A DNA stretch of 64,000 nt from Ureibacillus endophyticus (GCF_003628435.1 NZ_RBZN01000009.1:1-64000), one strand, 5' to 3'; counted from the stretch's first letter, positions 47,202 to 57,901 are shown. Notes: generated by a model not told the origin, from the sequence alone. Numbers and translations are program-made.

Positions 47202-48995
47202 ATGGATAAAAAGAATGTGTCAGACGAAGCAAAGAAAAAATCATCTTCCAAACAAAAAAAAGATTTAAAGAAAAATCGTTCTGTTAAATCTCGTTTTTAC
47301 CATCTCATTCGTGGACGAGTTATACTCATCTTCAGCATTTTACTTGCAATTATTATAGGGATGCAAGCTTTATCACTCATTAGCATTTCAAAACTTCAAC
47401 AAAACTTAAAAGAATTTGCAGAGAAGAACCTTCAAGAACAAGTGGAGGTAAACACTTTAGCCAGTGATATGTTAAAGCTTTCAAATTATGAACAAGTATA
47501 TATCATTCACGGTAGAGAAGATTCGTTAAAAAATTATCAGGAAACAAAAGAATCGATTACTAATAAAATAAAAGACTTACAAAGTTTATTTGAAAATCGT
47601 CCAGAAGAAACAGAAATATTAGCAGCGATTAACCAGTATTTTCTGATTTATTTAAATAGCTCTTCAAGAATTATTGATACAAGAGACCAATTTGGCTTTC
47701 AAAATGCACAAAGACTGATGGAACAAAATGACGGTGAGAACATTCGCTCATATATAAATGACGCAAGTGATCGATTCATTGAATTACTGGATAATAAAAA
47801 TTCAGAAAAAATAAAAGAATTAGAACAATTTGCATATTATACTAAGATCGGATTCATCATCTTATCCATCATTGCAACCGTATTAACAATTTCTTTTGGA
47901 ATTATCTTATTTAGAAATATTCGCCGAAATACTTTTAAAATTAATCAATCCATTTTAGATATTGCACAAGCTGGTGGAGATTTAACAAGAAGAGTGAATG
48001 TAAAAACGAAGGATGAATTTGCTCAAATCGCTAATTCTACTAATATCTTAATAGAATCTATTTCTGGTTTAGTTAAACGAGTTTCAAACTTAGCTGAACA
48101 TGTTTCTGGGAGTTCCCAAGAATTGATGGCACTTGCAGAAGAAAACGCAAAAACCATCGATGAAATTGCAAACAATACTCAAGATATCGCAGCTGATAGT
48201 GATTTAACACAATCCCAAACAAAAGCAGTAATTGAACGAATGCAAGTTCTTGATCAATTGATGCGTGAATTAAATACTGAAGCAGAAGAAGTTGAACAAG
48301 CTGCTCAAGAAATGAAAAATGCCGCATTTAATGGAAGTCGTTCTGTTTCACAATCATCTGAAGTGATGATGTCCATTGAAGAGACAATTGCAAATACGTC
48401 TACTACTGTGGAAGCGTTGGGTAAGAAATCCGGTGAAATTACATCCATTATTGAAACAATCACTTCGATTGCAGGCCAAACAAATTTATTAGCACTTAAT
48501 GCCGCTATTGAAGCTGCGCGTGCTGGAGAGCATGGTAAGGGCTTTGCAGTCGTAGCCGATGAAGTTCGAAAATTAGCAGAACAATCGGAACAAGCGGCAA
48601 AAGAAGTTACAGAAATTGTAACGTCCATTCAAGGCGAAATTAAATCAATTATTGGACAAAACCACGATGGTGTAAAATCCGTAATTCGCGGTGTAGAAGT
48701 ATCAAATGAAACGAATCAAGTGCTTGAAAATATTTTAGAGCAGACAAACCGCACAACAGATATTATTGCATCGATGGTTGGTAAGATTTCCATGACGTTG
48801 GAGACAAGTCAAGAAGTAGCCGCTTCCTTCATAGAGGTAAGCACCATTGCGGAAAATACCGCACTTCATACAGAACGATCTGCCTCTGCAGCATTACAAG
48901 GTTCCGCATCTATGCAAGAAATAAACGCTGCTGCCACAGAACTTGCAAAACAAGCAGACGACTTACGCAGTGTGGTAAGTGAATTTAAAATTTAA
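47202..48995 (+). CDS. Membrane methyl-accepting chemotaxis protein
   Basis: A 597-residue chemoreceptor. A very basic N-terminus is followed by a membrane span (about 41-62), an external four-helix-type sensor of about 155 residues, a second span (about 222-244), HAMP (about 245-300) and the signalling domain. The tip [25 protein letters not shown] is intact. It relays an unknown external signal to CheA. Start ATG 47202 (MDKKNVS) has GGATGGTGA upstream; the GTG at 47190 is less likely. Confidence 0.93.
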   Translation: MDKKNVSDEAKKKSSSKQKKDLKKNRSVKSRFYHLIRGRVILIFSILLAIIIGMQALSLISISKLQQNLKEFAEKNLQEQVEVNTLASDMLKLSNYEQVYIIHGREDSLKNYQETKESITNKIKDLQSLFENRPEETEILAAINQYFLIYLNSSSRIIDTRDQFGFQNAQRLMEQNDGENIRSYINDASDRFIELLDNKNSEKIKELEQFAYYTKIGFIILSIIATVLTISFGIILFRNIRRNTFKINQSILDIAQAGGDLTRRVNVKTKDEFAQIANSTNILIESISGLVKRVSNLAEHVSGSSQELMALAEENAKTIDEIANNTQDIAADSDLTQSQTKAVIERMQVLDQLMRELNTEAEEVEQAAQEMKNAAFNGSRSVSQSSEVMMSIEETIANTSTTVEALGKKSGEITSIIETITSIAGQTNLLALNAAIEAARAGEHGKGFAVVADEVRKLAEQSEQAAKEVTEIVTSIQGEIKSIIGQNHDGVKSVIRGVEVSNETNQVLENILEQTNRTTDIIASMVGKISMTLETSQEVAASFIEVSTIAENTALHTERSASAALQGSASMQEINAAATELAKQADDLRSVVSEFKI

Positions 48996-49005
48996 TTTGT
49001 TTTAG

Positions 49006-49051
49006 AGTCATTTTAACTTTCTCTTTTGGAGAAGGTTGAAATGGCTTTTTT
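49006..49051 (+). terminator. Terminator of the chemoreceptor gene
   Basis: An 18-bp stem of AGTCATTTTAACTTTCTC with GAGAAGGTTGAAATGGCT, with several G-T pairs, followed by TTTTTT. Confidence 0.82.
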
Positions 49052-49089
49052 AGTTGTGGAGTTTTTTGTTTTTGGATTAAATTCACTGG

Positions 49090-50190
49090 TGTTCAACTTA
49101 TGAAGACTTTTCGGTTGGAGTTTTGCTTTGGTTTATCATTTATCGCGGTTATGAAGATCTTTCCTCGGGGGTTTTGCTTTGATTTGTCCTTCATCGGGCT
49201 TATGAAGACCTTTTTGGTTGCATTTTTGCTTTCATTTGTCCTTCATCCTGCTTATGAAGACCTTTTTAGCTGCATTTTCACTTTCATTTGTCCTTCATCC
49301 TGCTTATGAAGACCTTTTTAGCTGCATTTTCACTTTCATTTGTCCTTCATCCTGCTTATGAAGACCTTTTCAGCTGCATTTTCGCTTTCATTTGTCCTTC
49401 ATCCGGCTTATGAAGACCTTTTCGGCTGCATTTTCACTTTCATTTGTCCTTCATCTGGCTTATGAAGACCTTTTCGGCTACATTTTCGCTTTCATTTGTC
49501 CTTCATCGGGCTTATGTAGACATTTTCAGCTACATTTTCGCTTTCATTTGTCCTTCATCCGGCTTATGTAGACATTTTCAGCTGCATTTTCGCTTTCATT
49601 TGTCCTTCATCCGGCTTATGAAGACCTTTTCGGCTGCATTTTCGCTTTCATTTGTCCTTCATCGGGCTTATGACGACCTTTTCAGCTGCATTTTCGCTTT
49701 CATTTGTCCTTCATCGGGCTTATGAAGTCAGTTTTGAATGGAGTTTCTGTGATTTTTAGTTTTCATCGGTGATATGAAGTCAATTTTGCATGAAATTTCA
49801 ATGAATTTTTGTATTCATCAGGGCTATGAAGACGTTTTTTGACACGATTTCCTCGTAATTTTGCTTTCATCGGCGCTATGAATGCAATTTCAGATGATTT
49901 TTCTCGTACTTTTTGTATTCATCAACGATTTGAATACATTTTCAGATGATTTTTCCTTACTTTTTTGTATTCATTAAGGCTATGAAGACGTTTTTTGACA
50001 CGGTTTTCTCGAATTATTGTTTTCATCAACGAATTGAATACATTTTCATTACAATGTCCACAAATTTTTGTTTTCATTATCGCTATGAAAACAATTTTTT
50101 TATGATTTTCCAGTACTTTTTATATTCATCTTGGTTATGAAAATGTTTTTAGACACGAAATTTTTGTATTCATCGGAGCTATGAAGTCAA
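49090..50190. repeat. 52-bp tandem repeat array 2 (about 20 units)
   Basis: The word CGCTTTCA at 49591 recurs at 49643, 52 bases on. The unit TTTCATTTGTCCTTCATCC-GGC-TTATGAAGACC... recurs from about 49090 to 49740 with the palindrome CTTCAT-N7-ATGAAG. From 49740 to 50190 the units drift toward TTTTGTATTCATC...ATGAATAC, the form in array 1. Frames open through it in all three phases because 52 is not a multiple of 3; none is coding. The rest of the gap to 50378 is AT-rich and must hold the ger operon 2 promoter. Confidence 0.93.
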
Positions 50191-50378
50191 TTTCAAATAT
50201 AATTCCCGAAATATTCGTCAAAACAAATTCAGTTCTTCTCCCCCACTCCCCTCACCTACGCAAAAAAACTTTCCTCTCACAATAACCACTCATCCGAAAG
50301 TTTTGCCCTATATACCTTATAGTTTTTGGTTTATATGTCAATGCTTTAAATTAACAATTACTGATAGAGGTCATAAAT

Positions 50379-51632
50379 ATGGTGAAAATTGGGCAAATTG
50401 GTTTATTGCACGTTATTTTTTTAATAATGACTTTTATTGGGTTAAAAAACCACGTAACGATACTTCCACCGGTTTTGGAGCATGTGAAACGGGATGGATG
50501 GGCGGCGGTTTTGTTAGCTACCTTTTTGACAATTCCTTGGTTATTTTTAATCCTTTTTATTCAAAATAAGTCAAAAAATCAATCCATCAAAACTTGGTTG
50601 AAATCTAAAATTGGAAAAGTCGCTACCAATATTATTTTATATTGCGTAGTCATATTCATTTATCTTATGGCTGCATTCACTTTACGAGAAACGATTCTAT
50701 GGATTTCGTCTACGTTTCTCCCGTACACTCCTAAAATTCTTTTATTAGCAGTTTATATTACTTTGTGTGTCTTATTAGCCTCTACGAATATGCAAACCTT
50801 TGTGATTGTAAATACTTTTGTACTAATGTTTGTCGTGGTTTTTGGCTTTTACGTGGCCACTGTTAATCTACAAGTGAAGGACTACGGTTTAATCCGACCA
50901 TTTTTTGAGCATGGTTTTGGACCTGTTTTACGGGGGTTAGTCTATCCCGCTTCCGGGTTCATCGAGTTATTTTTACTAGTGTTTATACAACAACACTTTA
51001 AAACAAAATTGAAATGGTACCATTTGGTAATCATGCTTTTTATCTTAATGGGATTAACAATGGGACCTCTTTTAGGGGCAATTGTAGAATTTGGGCCTGA
51101 GGAAGCAGCTAAACAACGATACCCCGCCTTTGAGGAGTGGGCTTTAGTTTCAATTGGACGCTTTATTGAACAAATGGACTTTTTATCCATTTATCAATGG
51201 TTAACAGGAACATATATACGAGTATCATTCTTATTATTTATTGCTGCAGATATACTTAATTTTACAGGTAACCGAAAAAAAATATGGAACTACATGATTC
51301 CCCCTTTTGTCATTATTAACTTAGTTGTCTTTATGCTTGATGATAGTCTGTTTTTACATCTAAATGGCAATGAAATGCTTATTGCGACATTCTCATTCTT
51401 TTTCTTATTATCAATTCTTTTTAGTTTAATTGCTTTGTTACCAGATAAAAAAAATAAAAATCAATCAACTAGTAATCAGAGTAATAACCAATCAAATAAC
51501 AACAAAAACAATAATCAATCTGATAACACCCAAGATAACAAACAGTCAAATGACAACAAAAGCAATAATCAACCTAAAAACAATCAATCAGAAAATAGTA
51601 GTAGTAAAAATCAATCAGAAAGTAGTGAATAA
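50379..51632 (+). CDS. Spore germinant receptor B subunit with Asn/Gln/Ser-rich tail, ger operon 2
   Basis: 417 residues. The first 355 or so form about ten membrane spans of the GerAB permease-like family (start MVKIGQIGLLHVIF; PASGFIELFLLVFIQQHF; WLTGTYIRVS). The last 61 residues (357-417) are almost only Asn, Gln, Ser, Lys and Asp in low-complexity repeats, which GerB subunits normally lack. The tail should lie in the cytosol or spore core if there are ten spans. The gene is first in a B-A-C operon. AGAGGT lies eight bases before the ATG. Confidence 0.9.
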   Translation: MVKIGQIGLLHVIFLIMTFIGLKNHVTILPPVLEHVKRDGWAAVLLATFLTIPWLFLILFIQNKSKNQSIKTWLKSKIGKVATNIILYCVVIFIYLMAAFTLRETILWISSTFLPYTPKILLLAVYITLCVLLASTNMQTFVIVNTFVLMFVVVFGFYVATVNLQVKDYGLIRPFFEHGFGPVLRGLVYPASGFIELFLLVFIQQHFKTKLKWYHLVIMLFILMGLTMGPLLGAIVEFGPEEAAKQRYPAFEEWALVSIGRFIEQMDFLSIYQWLTGTYIRVSFLLFIAADILNFTGNRKKIWNYMIPPFVIINLVVFMLDDSLFLHLNGNEMLIATFSFFFLLSILFSLIALLPDKKNKNQSTSNQSNNQSNNNKNNNQSDNTQDNKQSNDNKSNNQPKNNQSENSSSKNQSESSE

Positions 51633-51635
51633 TAG

Positions 51636-53123
51636 ATGGACACAGGCGGACAATCAACCTTCACTATTTCTACGTTAAAAGAGCTTTTTAACAAGTCTGG
51701 AGATGTCCTCTTTAGGGAATTTCCATTTGGCCAATCTTCTGTATTCTTTATAAAATGTAATTCGATGGTAGATGAACAAATGCTTTATACCGTTGTTATA
51801 CCGAATGTCGAAGAGCTATTTAACAGCAATCAACCTATTGATGAAAATACCATCGGAAAATTACCTTTACCTGAATTGACAAAAATTACAGATAAAGAAG
51901 AAGTTATAAAATCCATATATACTGGTAAAGTCCTATTTTATATTCCAGATAATCAACTGCTCTATTCTACTAACATACCTAGAAAACCGAACCGAACACC
52001 TGATGAGACGTCTATGGAAGTTGTAATTAAAGGGCCACGGGATAACTTTATTGAGGATCTTTCCACAAATATCGCCCTAATTCGAAAAAGGCTACCAACG
52101 AATTCATTATGTGTTGAAAAATTTACAATCGGCACAAGGTCTCAAACGCAAGTTGCCATTTTATATTTTGACGATATCGCTAACAAAGACATATTGACAG
52201 AACTAAAAAAACAAATAACTGAAATTAAAACAGATATCATTATAAGTCCATCCATTGTCATGGAAATCGTCAATAAAAAGAATTGGTTCTTACCTGTAAC
52301 CAACGTAACAGCTCGTCCGGACTTTGCCATCCAATCATTGTCATCAGGAAGATTTTTAGTGATGGTGGATGGCAGTTCCTTCGCTGCCATTACACCGATT
52401 AATTTCTTTCATTTAATAAAGACTGCCGAGGATTTTGAATATCCCATTGCGTTTACTTCTTTTGAGAGATTATTACGGATTATTGGAATAGTCATTGGTG
52501 TGGCTCTACCAGCATTTTGGATTGCATTAACGCTTTTCCACCAAAATCAATTACCACTACAATTATTGGCAACAGTGGTTATCATGAATAGGGGTTTACC
52601 CTTCCCCGCAGTACTTGAAATGCTGATTTTATTAATCATGTTCGAATTACTTCGTGAAGCGGGTATGAGACTTCCAACGAAAATTGGAGGAACAATCAGT
52701 ATAGTGGGAGGTATTATTATTGGGGATGCAGCCATTCGTTCAGGTATTACTAGCCCCGCGATGGTTGTTATCATTGCATTATCAACCATTGCTTCGTTTA
52801 CAATGGTAAACCAATCGCTAGTGACGATTATTAGTATCGCTCGTATCTTTTTCATCATCATTACTTCGTTTTTAGGCTTATTTGGATTTTTCATTTGTAT
52901 TTATGCAACCGTATTTTTTCTGGCAACAACTCGTGTTTATGGTACGCCATATTTTGATATTACAGCTGATTTAAGCTGGGATAGAATAAAAAAATCACTG
53001 TTTCGAGTTAAAAATGATAAATATGGAGAACGACCTAATGACCTAGATCCTCAAGATTCAGATAGAATGAACACTAACAATAACAGAGGGACAAATAATA
53101 ATGAAAAAAATGAGAACAGTTAA
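51636..53123 (+). CDS. Spore germinant receptor A subunit (GerAA family), ger operon 2
   Basis: A 495-residue GerA subunit. A soluble N-terminal domain (about 1-280) includes TNIALIRKRLPTNSL. The membrane part carries LREAGMRLPTKIGGTISIVGGIIIGDAAIRSGI, the family core. It ends in a short Asn-rich tail (about 470-495). The ATG is three bases after the gerB stop with no ribosome binding site, so it probably relies on translational coupling. Its 3' end overlaps gerC by 23 bases. Confidence 0.92.
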   Translation: MDTGGQSTFTISTLKELFNKSGDVLFREFPFGQSSVFFIKCNSMVDEQMLYTVVIPNVEELFNSNQPIDENTIGKLPLPELTKITDKEEVIKSIYTGKVLFYIPDNQLLYSTNIPRKPNRTPDETSMEVVIKGPRDNFIEDLSTNIALIRKRLPTNSLCVEKFTIGTRSQTQVAILYFDDIANKDILTELKKQITEIKTDIIISPSIVMEIVNKKNWFLPVTNVTARPDFAIQSLSSGRFLVMVDGSSFAAITPINFFHLIKTAEDFEYPIAFTSFERLLRIIGIVIGVALPAFWIALTLFHQNQLPLQLLATVVIMNRGLPFPAVLEMLILLIMFELLREAGMRLPTKIGGTISIVGGIIIGDAAIRSGITSPAMVVIIALSTIASFTMVNQSLVTIISIARIFFIIITSFLGLFGFFICIYATVFFLATTRVYGTPYFDITADLSWDRIKKSLFRVKNDKYGERPNDLDPQDSDRMNTNNNRGTNNNEKNENS

Positions 53124-54258
53124 AAAAATCATTTTATTATTTTGGCTATGTACAATTCTTTCTGGTTGTTGGGACTTAAGGGAAATAGAACGAATGTACT
53201 ATATACATGGGCTCGGTGTTGATTATAAAGATGGTATGTTCGAAATAACGATGCAAATTATTAGTTTTGCCAATGTAGCAAAAACCGAGGAAATAAACCA
53301 AGAAGCAATTCAAGCTGAAGTTGCAACGGCTAAAGGTAAAACACCTGATGAAGCTATTTTTGAGTTATACCATGCAATTGATGAAGTGGTTTACTGGGGG
53401 CATTTACAAGTCATTGTATTCGGTGAAGAAGCAATGAAAGAAAACCGCATTGACGAAGTTATTAATTTAATTACACGGTTTAGGGATACAAGATATGAAA
53501 CATGGGTTTATTGTACAAATGATCCAGTAGAGGAATTTTTACTAGTTACTCCTTTGTTAGAACGTTCGATTACGTTAACGAAGATGGCCGATCCATTAAA
53601 TTCCTACGAACAATCTTCCTTTGTGAGACCTATCTCTTTAAGAGAACTAATCATCGATTTAAATGAACCTAGTAATGAAGCGAAAATTCCTGCTGTAACG
53701 TTAAATGATGATTGGAAAAATGAAAAAGGACCAAGTGAATCAATTAAATTTGAAGGTTATGGGGTCCTTTCTAAGGAAAGATTTAAAGGATTTCTTAAAG
53801 GGGATGAAGCCCATGGAATACAATGGGTTACGAAAAAAGCTTTTCGTGGGCAAATTACATCAGAATCAAAAGAAAATCATAAAATAACCATCGTTATTCA
53901 GCATATCAAACCCAAAATTACGCCTATTGTGAATGGTGAAAATGTTGAATTTGATATTCATGTTAGCGTATCTGGTTCTCTAAATGATTATAAAGAAAAT
54001 GTCAAGAGTGATGAATTAAAAAAAATTATTAAAGAAAAAGTAAAAGAAGAAATTCTAACAAGTTACAATGCTGCATTAGAGAAAGACATGGACATTTACC
54101 GACTTTCAGAAGTATTATATCGAAATAATGTGAAAGTATGGAAGAAAATTCATACGGATGGGATGATTCCATTAACAGAGGATTCCATACGTAATGTTGA
54201 TATCATTGTAGAGAGAATGGAGTCAGGAAGAAAATCTTTTGAAAATACTGTTGAATAA
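53101..54258 (+). CDS. Spore germinant receptor C subunit (GerAC family lipoprotein), ger operon 2
   Basis: A 385-residue lipoprotein. Basic N-terminus, hydrophobic stretch, lipobox LSGC followed by WDLREIE, the GerC signature. Then come the two Ger(x)C domains: LGVDYKDGMFEITMQIIS, and later the C-terminal domain with IIKEKVKEEILTSYN. It is expected on the outer face of the inner spore membrane with the A and B subunits. The ATG lies inside the end of gerA, after GAGGGA. Confidence 0.93.
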   Translation: MKKMRTVKKIILLFWLCTILSGCWDLREIERMYYIHGLGVDYKDGMFEITMQIISFANVAKTEEINQEAIQAEVATAKGKTPDEAIFELYHAIDEVVYWGHLQVIVFGEEAMKENRIDEVINLITRFRDTRYETWVYCTNDPVEEFLLVTPLLERSITLTKMADPLNSYEQSSFVRPISLRELIIDLNEPSNEAKIPAVTLNDDWKNEKGPSESIKFEGYGVLSKERFKGFLKGDEAHGIQWVTKKAFRGQITSESKENHKITIVIQHIKPKITPIVNGENVEFDIHVSVSGSLNDYKENVKSDELKKIIKEKVKEEILTSYNAALEKDMDIYRLSEVLYRNNVKVWKKIHTDGMIPLTEDSIRNVDIIVERMESGRKSFENTVE

Positions 54259-54262
54259 AGTA

Positions 54263-54300
54263 AAGGGCTGTGCACAAAATATGGCACAGCCCTTGTTTTT
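54263..54300 (+). terminator. Terminator of ger operon 2 (also usable by msrAB)
   Basis: AAGGGCTGTGC and GCACAGCCCTT form a perfect 11-bp stem followed by GTTTTTTATT. Confidence 0.9.
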
Positions 54301-54728
54301 TATTCAAATATCTTTAAATACTCTCCATATCCTTCTTCTTCTAATTGATCTTTCGGGATGAAGCGTAGTGCCGCTGAGTTAATACAGTAGCGTAATCCCC
54401 CAAGTTCACGCGGTCCATCTGGGAATACATGTCCTAAATGAGAATCTGCCGTTTTACTACGCACTTCTACTCTTCGCATACCATGGGACGTATCAAAATG
54501 CTCTGTAATTTCTTGAGTTTCAATCGGCTTTGCGAAGCTTGGCCAACCACAACCCGCATCGAATTTATCTTTTGAACTAAATAACGGTTTACCAGATACT
54601 ATATCCACGTAAATGCCTTCTTCAAAATGTTGATCATATTCATTTTGATATGGTGGTTCTGTTCCTTTTTGTTGCGTTACATAATATTGCATTTGCGTTA
54701 ATTGTTTTAGACGTTCTTCTTTATTCAT
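54300..54728 (-). CDS. msrB: Peptide methionine-R-sulfoxide reductase
   Basis: A 142-residue enzyme that repairs the R form of oxidised methionine in proteins. Landmarks are [28 protein letters not shown], and the catalytic Cys in [11 protein letters not shown] with [10 protein letters not shown] before it. ATG 54728 overlaps the end of msrA by eight bases, with GGGGGAAG upstream. An open frame runs to 54875 inside msrA but is not used. Confidence 0.95.
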   Translation of the reverse strand: MNKEERLKQLTQMQYYVTQQKGTEPPYQNEYDQHFEEGIYVDIVSGKPLFSSKDKFDAGCGWPSFAKPIETQEITEHFDTSHGMRRVEVRSKTADSHLGHVFPDGPRELGGLRYCINSAALRFIPKDQLEEEGYGEYLKIFE

Positions 54729-55254
54729 GTTTCTTCCCCCAGTGCGATTCGATAAATGCTGCCCTTCCAGAGCCGATATGATAGCGATTATAATGCATTG
54801 GATTTTTCTTATAATAGTGTTGATGATAATCTTCAGCCGGATAAAATGGCTTTGCAGGTAAGATTTTGACAGCAATTGGTTTGTTAAACTTACCGGATTG
54901 CTCTAATTTTAATTTGGATTCTTCTGCAATACGTTGTTGTTCTTCATCGTAATAAAAAATCGCTGTTGTATAAGATTCTCCACGGTCAAAAAATTGGCCA
55001 CCTGGATCAGTTGGGTCAATTAACGTCCAATATGTCTCAACCAGTTTTTCATAAGGATAAATTTCTGGATCAAAGGTGATTTGAACAGCTTCTAAGTGAC
55101 CTGTCGTTTCTGAACATACTTGTTCATAGGTTGGGTTTACAACATGTCCACCTGTATAACCGGAAATTACACTTACAATTCCCTCTTGTTCGTCAAAAGG
55201 CTTAACCATACACCAGAAACAGCCTCCAGCAAATGTGGCAACTTGATTCGTCAT
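54721..55254 (-). CDS. msrA: Peptide methionine-S-sulfoxide reductase
   Basis: A 177-residue enzyme that repairs the S form of oxidised methionine. The catalytic motif GGCFWC is at 10-15 (C12 nucleophile); the YGGHV-like segment reads [15 protein letters not shown]. The protein carries EDYHQHYY and a C-terminal basic end. It is followed by msrB with an eight-base overlap, so both stereoisomers are handled by one operon. The upstream ypmS-like gene ends ten bases before, possibly in the same transcript. Confidence 0.95.
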   Translation of the reverse strand: MTNQVATFAGGCFWCMVKPFDEQEGIVSVISGYTGGHVVNPTYEQVCSETTGHLEAVQITFDPEIYPYEKLVETYWTLIDPTDPGGQFFDRGESYTTAIFYYDEEQQRIAEESKLKLEQSGKFNKPIAVKILPAKPFYPAEDYHQHYYKKNPMHYNRYHIGSGRAAFIESHWGKKHE

Positions 55255-55264
55255 ACTATCCCTC

Positions 55265-55843
55265 CTATTTATTAGGCACGATAATTTCTAATAAAATACG
55301 ATCATTTTTTAAATCAATTTCCTTCGCGCGAACTTTTGAACCAGAATATAGTCTTAGTCTCGATAAATCCACAAAAATTTCTTCTTCATTTGGTCGAACG
55401 ATAACCCAAGAAGGAAATTCCACCGAATCACTCAATAATTTTAATACCGTAATTGGCGGTATATTTAGTTTACCAACATTCATGGAAGTTTGCTTCATTC
55501 GGATATTGCCGTCTTCATTTACAATTGGATCAAACTCCATTGAAAATGGAACGGTCACTCCAAAAACAGTTAGTTCACTTTCCAATACAATATTCTCACC
55601 AATTACAAAATCTACAGGAAGAGCAGATTTATTTAATGAATCTGCTAAATATTTCATCGCTAACTTTTCAAAATCATCAGCAGTGGTTTCGACAAGAAGA
55701 ATACTATCAGTTTGTGCAACATTATTATCTGGGGCTGGAATTGGATCCTCTTCAACTGGTGAAGTCGCCCAAACAACTATTACGGTTATTAAAATGATGA
55801 AGAGTCCGGTTATTGCAAAAAAGGCGACTTTCCATTTATTCAT
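55265..55843 (-). CDS. ypmS: YpmS-like membrane-anchored protein (DUF2140)
   Basis: A 192-residue protein with one N-terminal membrane span (about 5-27) and an external beta-rich domain, matching YpmS (DUF2140) of Bacillales. The family resembles lipid-binding or LolA-type folds and has no enzyme motif. It sits after the YpmR-like lipase gene in the same order as in B. subtilis. Function is not established. Confidence 0.85.
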   Translation of the reverse strand: MNKWKVAFFAITGLFIILITVIVVWATSPVEEDPIPAPDNNVAQTDSILLVETTADDFEKLAMKYLADSLNKSALPVDFVIGENIVLESELTVFGVTVPFSMEFDPIVNEDGNIRMKQTSMNVGKLNIPPITVLKLLSDSVEFPSWVIVRPNEEEIFVDLSRLRLYSGSKVRAKEIDLKNDRILLEIIVPNK

Positions 55844-55891
55844 AAATTCACACCTACAATCTTTGGTCTGTTATGTACAAAAGGATTAACC

Positions 55892-56842
55892 TTATGAATT
55901 GTTAGAAAATAAGATTAATCCGTCAGAATCTTCTTCAATATCGCATGACTTCATAATCGACATAATACGTTCTGTCATAATTGTATAGCCATAGCCATTT
56001 GGATGGAAGAAGTCTGTATGATAGACTAAATTAGCATTTTCATCAAATAAATCTTCAACATCTACAAAACACGCATTATCATATTTTTTCGAAATACCTT
56101 CAATTGTTCCGTTCCATTCTGAAATAATTGCTTCAAATTCTGTGATTTCTTCAGTAATAATCGAAAATGGGTTATATAATCCAATTAATATGATAGGTGC
56201 ATCAGGATTTCTGAAGCGAATTTCTTGCATAATTTGATTGTATCGGTCTTCAAATTCAACTAGTTCTTGATCAAAGGCTTCCCTTTTTAAGTTAAATAAA
56301 TCCTTTTTTACAATTTTCATAATATCATTCCCACCAATTGTAATGGTGATAAAATCGGAATTTTCTAGCTCTGAGTTATAGTGGCCTTTCTTAATAAGTG
56401 ACAGGAGTTGATCGCTTCTTCTGCCGCGCTTCCCTCGATTATCTAAAATTACTTCAGAGTTCAAAATATACTCTTCAATTTTCTCCGCTAATCTTTCAGT
56501 ATACCCATTTTTCTTCTCTTCATCCCCCACTCCACGAGTTAATGAATCTCCTAAAGCAAGATAATATATTTTTGTCTTATCGAAGTTAAATTCTTCAACG
56601 ATAGGACTACCATTTAAAAAATACTGTTCAATCGTTTGTAGCATTTCATCAGAAGTTTCTGATTGAACGATTGTTTCATTTTGGGTGATGATGCTTTTAT
56701 TTTCCTTTTGCAAACTTTCTTGTGCCTCTTCTTTATCTTCTGTCGTTAAGGATTGTAATTCATCAATTTCAATCGGTTCTACAACTTCGACACACCCATA
56801 TAACATACAACAACTTAATAGAACGATGGCTAGTAGTCTCAT
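55892..56842 (-). CDS. ypmR: YpmR-like SGNH/GDSL hydrolase lipoprotein
   Basis: A 316-residue lipoprotein (basic start, lipobox LYGC). An acidic linker of about 60 residues is followed by the SGNH esterase domain. Block I is YLALGDSLTRGVG (catalytic Ser), block III GGNDI, and block V DFFHPNGYG (catalytic Asp/His). It should hydrolyse an ester, perhaps of lipid or wall material, outside the membrane. It is followed by the YpmS-like gene 48 bases on. AGGGAGG lies before the ATG. Confidence 0.88.
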   Translation of the reverse strand: MRLLAIVLLSCCMLYGCVEVVEPIEIDELQSLTTEDKEEAQESLQKENKSIITQNETIVQSETSDEMLQTIEQYFLNGSPIVEEFNFDKTKIYYLALGDSLTRGVGDEEKKNGYTERLAEKIEEYILNSEVILDNRGKRGRRSDQLLSLIKKGHYNSELENSDFITITIGGNDIMKIVKKDLFNLKREAFDQELVEFEDRYNQIMQEIRFRNPDAPIILIGLYNPFSIITEEITEFEAIISEWNGTIEGISKKYDNACFVDVEDLFDENANLVYHTDFFHPNGYGYTIMTERIMSIMKSCDIEEDSDGLILFSNNS

Positions 56843-57019
56843 GAAATCCCTCCTTATGCAATAACTTCAGCTACTAAGTTCCTATATCTATTATATGAGA
56901 GTTTGATAGTTTGTTCTCATTTTTTTCACACTAAATGATAATAATTTTCAAATCAAACACATAAGTTGTCACGAATTGGAATTGTTTACATTTCAAATAA
57001 ATGGTAAAATACATCCAAA

Positions 57020-57643
57020 ATGGAGGTGAACAACATAAATCAGTTAACATTAATTGCAATGATTGTTATGGTGTTAATATCTTTCGCTAATTTTTTTGGG
57101 TTAAATATTGCTGGATTAGCAGTCATCATCGGGATCATCGTTTACTTTATTAGAAGAGAGTCCTTAGATGGTTTTAAGTTAATTGGAAAAAACCTTAAAA
57201 ATAAACGTATTTGGTTATGGATTTTCATGCCCTTTGTGATGAACATACTTTGTTTGGCTCTTGCAATCTTATTTTTACCAGAATTTATTGACCATACATA
57301 CGATAGAACACAGTTTGCCTTAACACCTGATAAAATCTTGTTACTCATTTTTCAACTTGGCCTATTTGCCTATGGTGAAGAAGTTGCTTGGCGTGGCTTC
57401 TTTCAAAGAAATTTATTAAAAGTATTGCCAGTTGGACCTTCAATTATCGTTACTTCGATTCTGTTCTCCATCGGGCACTTTGCTGTAGGATCATTTGAAA
57501 TTGTGAGTTATGATCTTTTCTTTATTTTTATAAATAGTATTTTTTATGGAATTGTTTTTTACAAAACAAATAACGTATGGATTAGTGCTATTTCTCATTT
57601 TATTGCGAATTTGTTTGCTTATATGATGATATTATTGTTTTAA
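57020..57643 (+). CDS. CPBP-family intramembrane protein (Abi/CAAX-protease-like)
   Basis: A 207-residue membrane protein with about six spans. The CPBP motifs are visible: EEVAWRGFFQR (EExxxR), a His in IGHFAVG, and a His in ISHFIANL. They form the glutamate-type intramembrane protease site. Bacillales members are linked to bacteriocin self-immunity or envelope processing; the substrate here is unknown. The ATG at 57020 has no ribosome binding site. GGAGGTGA lies within the first codons and points to an ATA at 57035 as a possible start. Monocistronic, divergent from the ypmR-like gene. Confidence 0.85.
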   Translation: MEVNNINQLTLIAMIVMVLISFANFFGLNIAGLAVIIGIIVYFIRRESLDGFKLIGKNLKNKRIWLWIFMPFVMNILCLALAILFLPEFIDHTYDRTQFALTPDKILLLIFQLGLFAYGEEVAWRGFFQRNLLKVLPVGPSIIVTSILFSIGHFAVGSFEIVSYDLFFIFINSIFYGIVFYKTNNVWISAISHFIANLFAYMMILLF

Positions 57644-57901
57644 TTCCTAGGAAAAGGGGTGGTTGTCATCATACAATCACCTCGTGTTATTTAGATGGAA
57701 AAAAGGACCATTGTAGTGGCCCTTAAATAAGTACTACATATCGAATTCATTTAATGGGTATCATGACCAATTTTTTTGTTTATTCTAATCTTTCTATTAT
57801 TAAGCATATCAAAAAAAATTCATTTTTACTTAACTTTCTACCATTATTTCAAATATTTTATTTATTGCTTATTCTTCTATATATTTAGCTTATAAATATA
57901 C

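Noticed and set aside
49100-50140. Open frames through the 52-bp array (49100, 49444, 49946) as repeat proteins
   Set aside because: The period is not a multiple of three, so the same repeat is read in rotating phases; there is no ribosome site and the products are Phe/Cys/His-rich nonsense.
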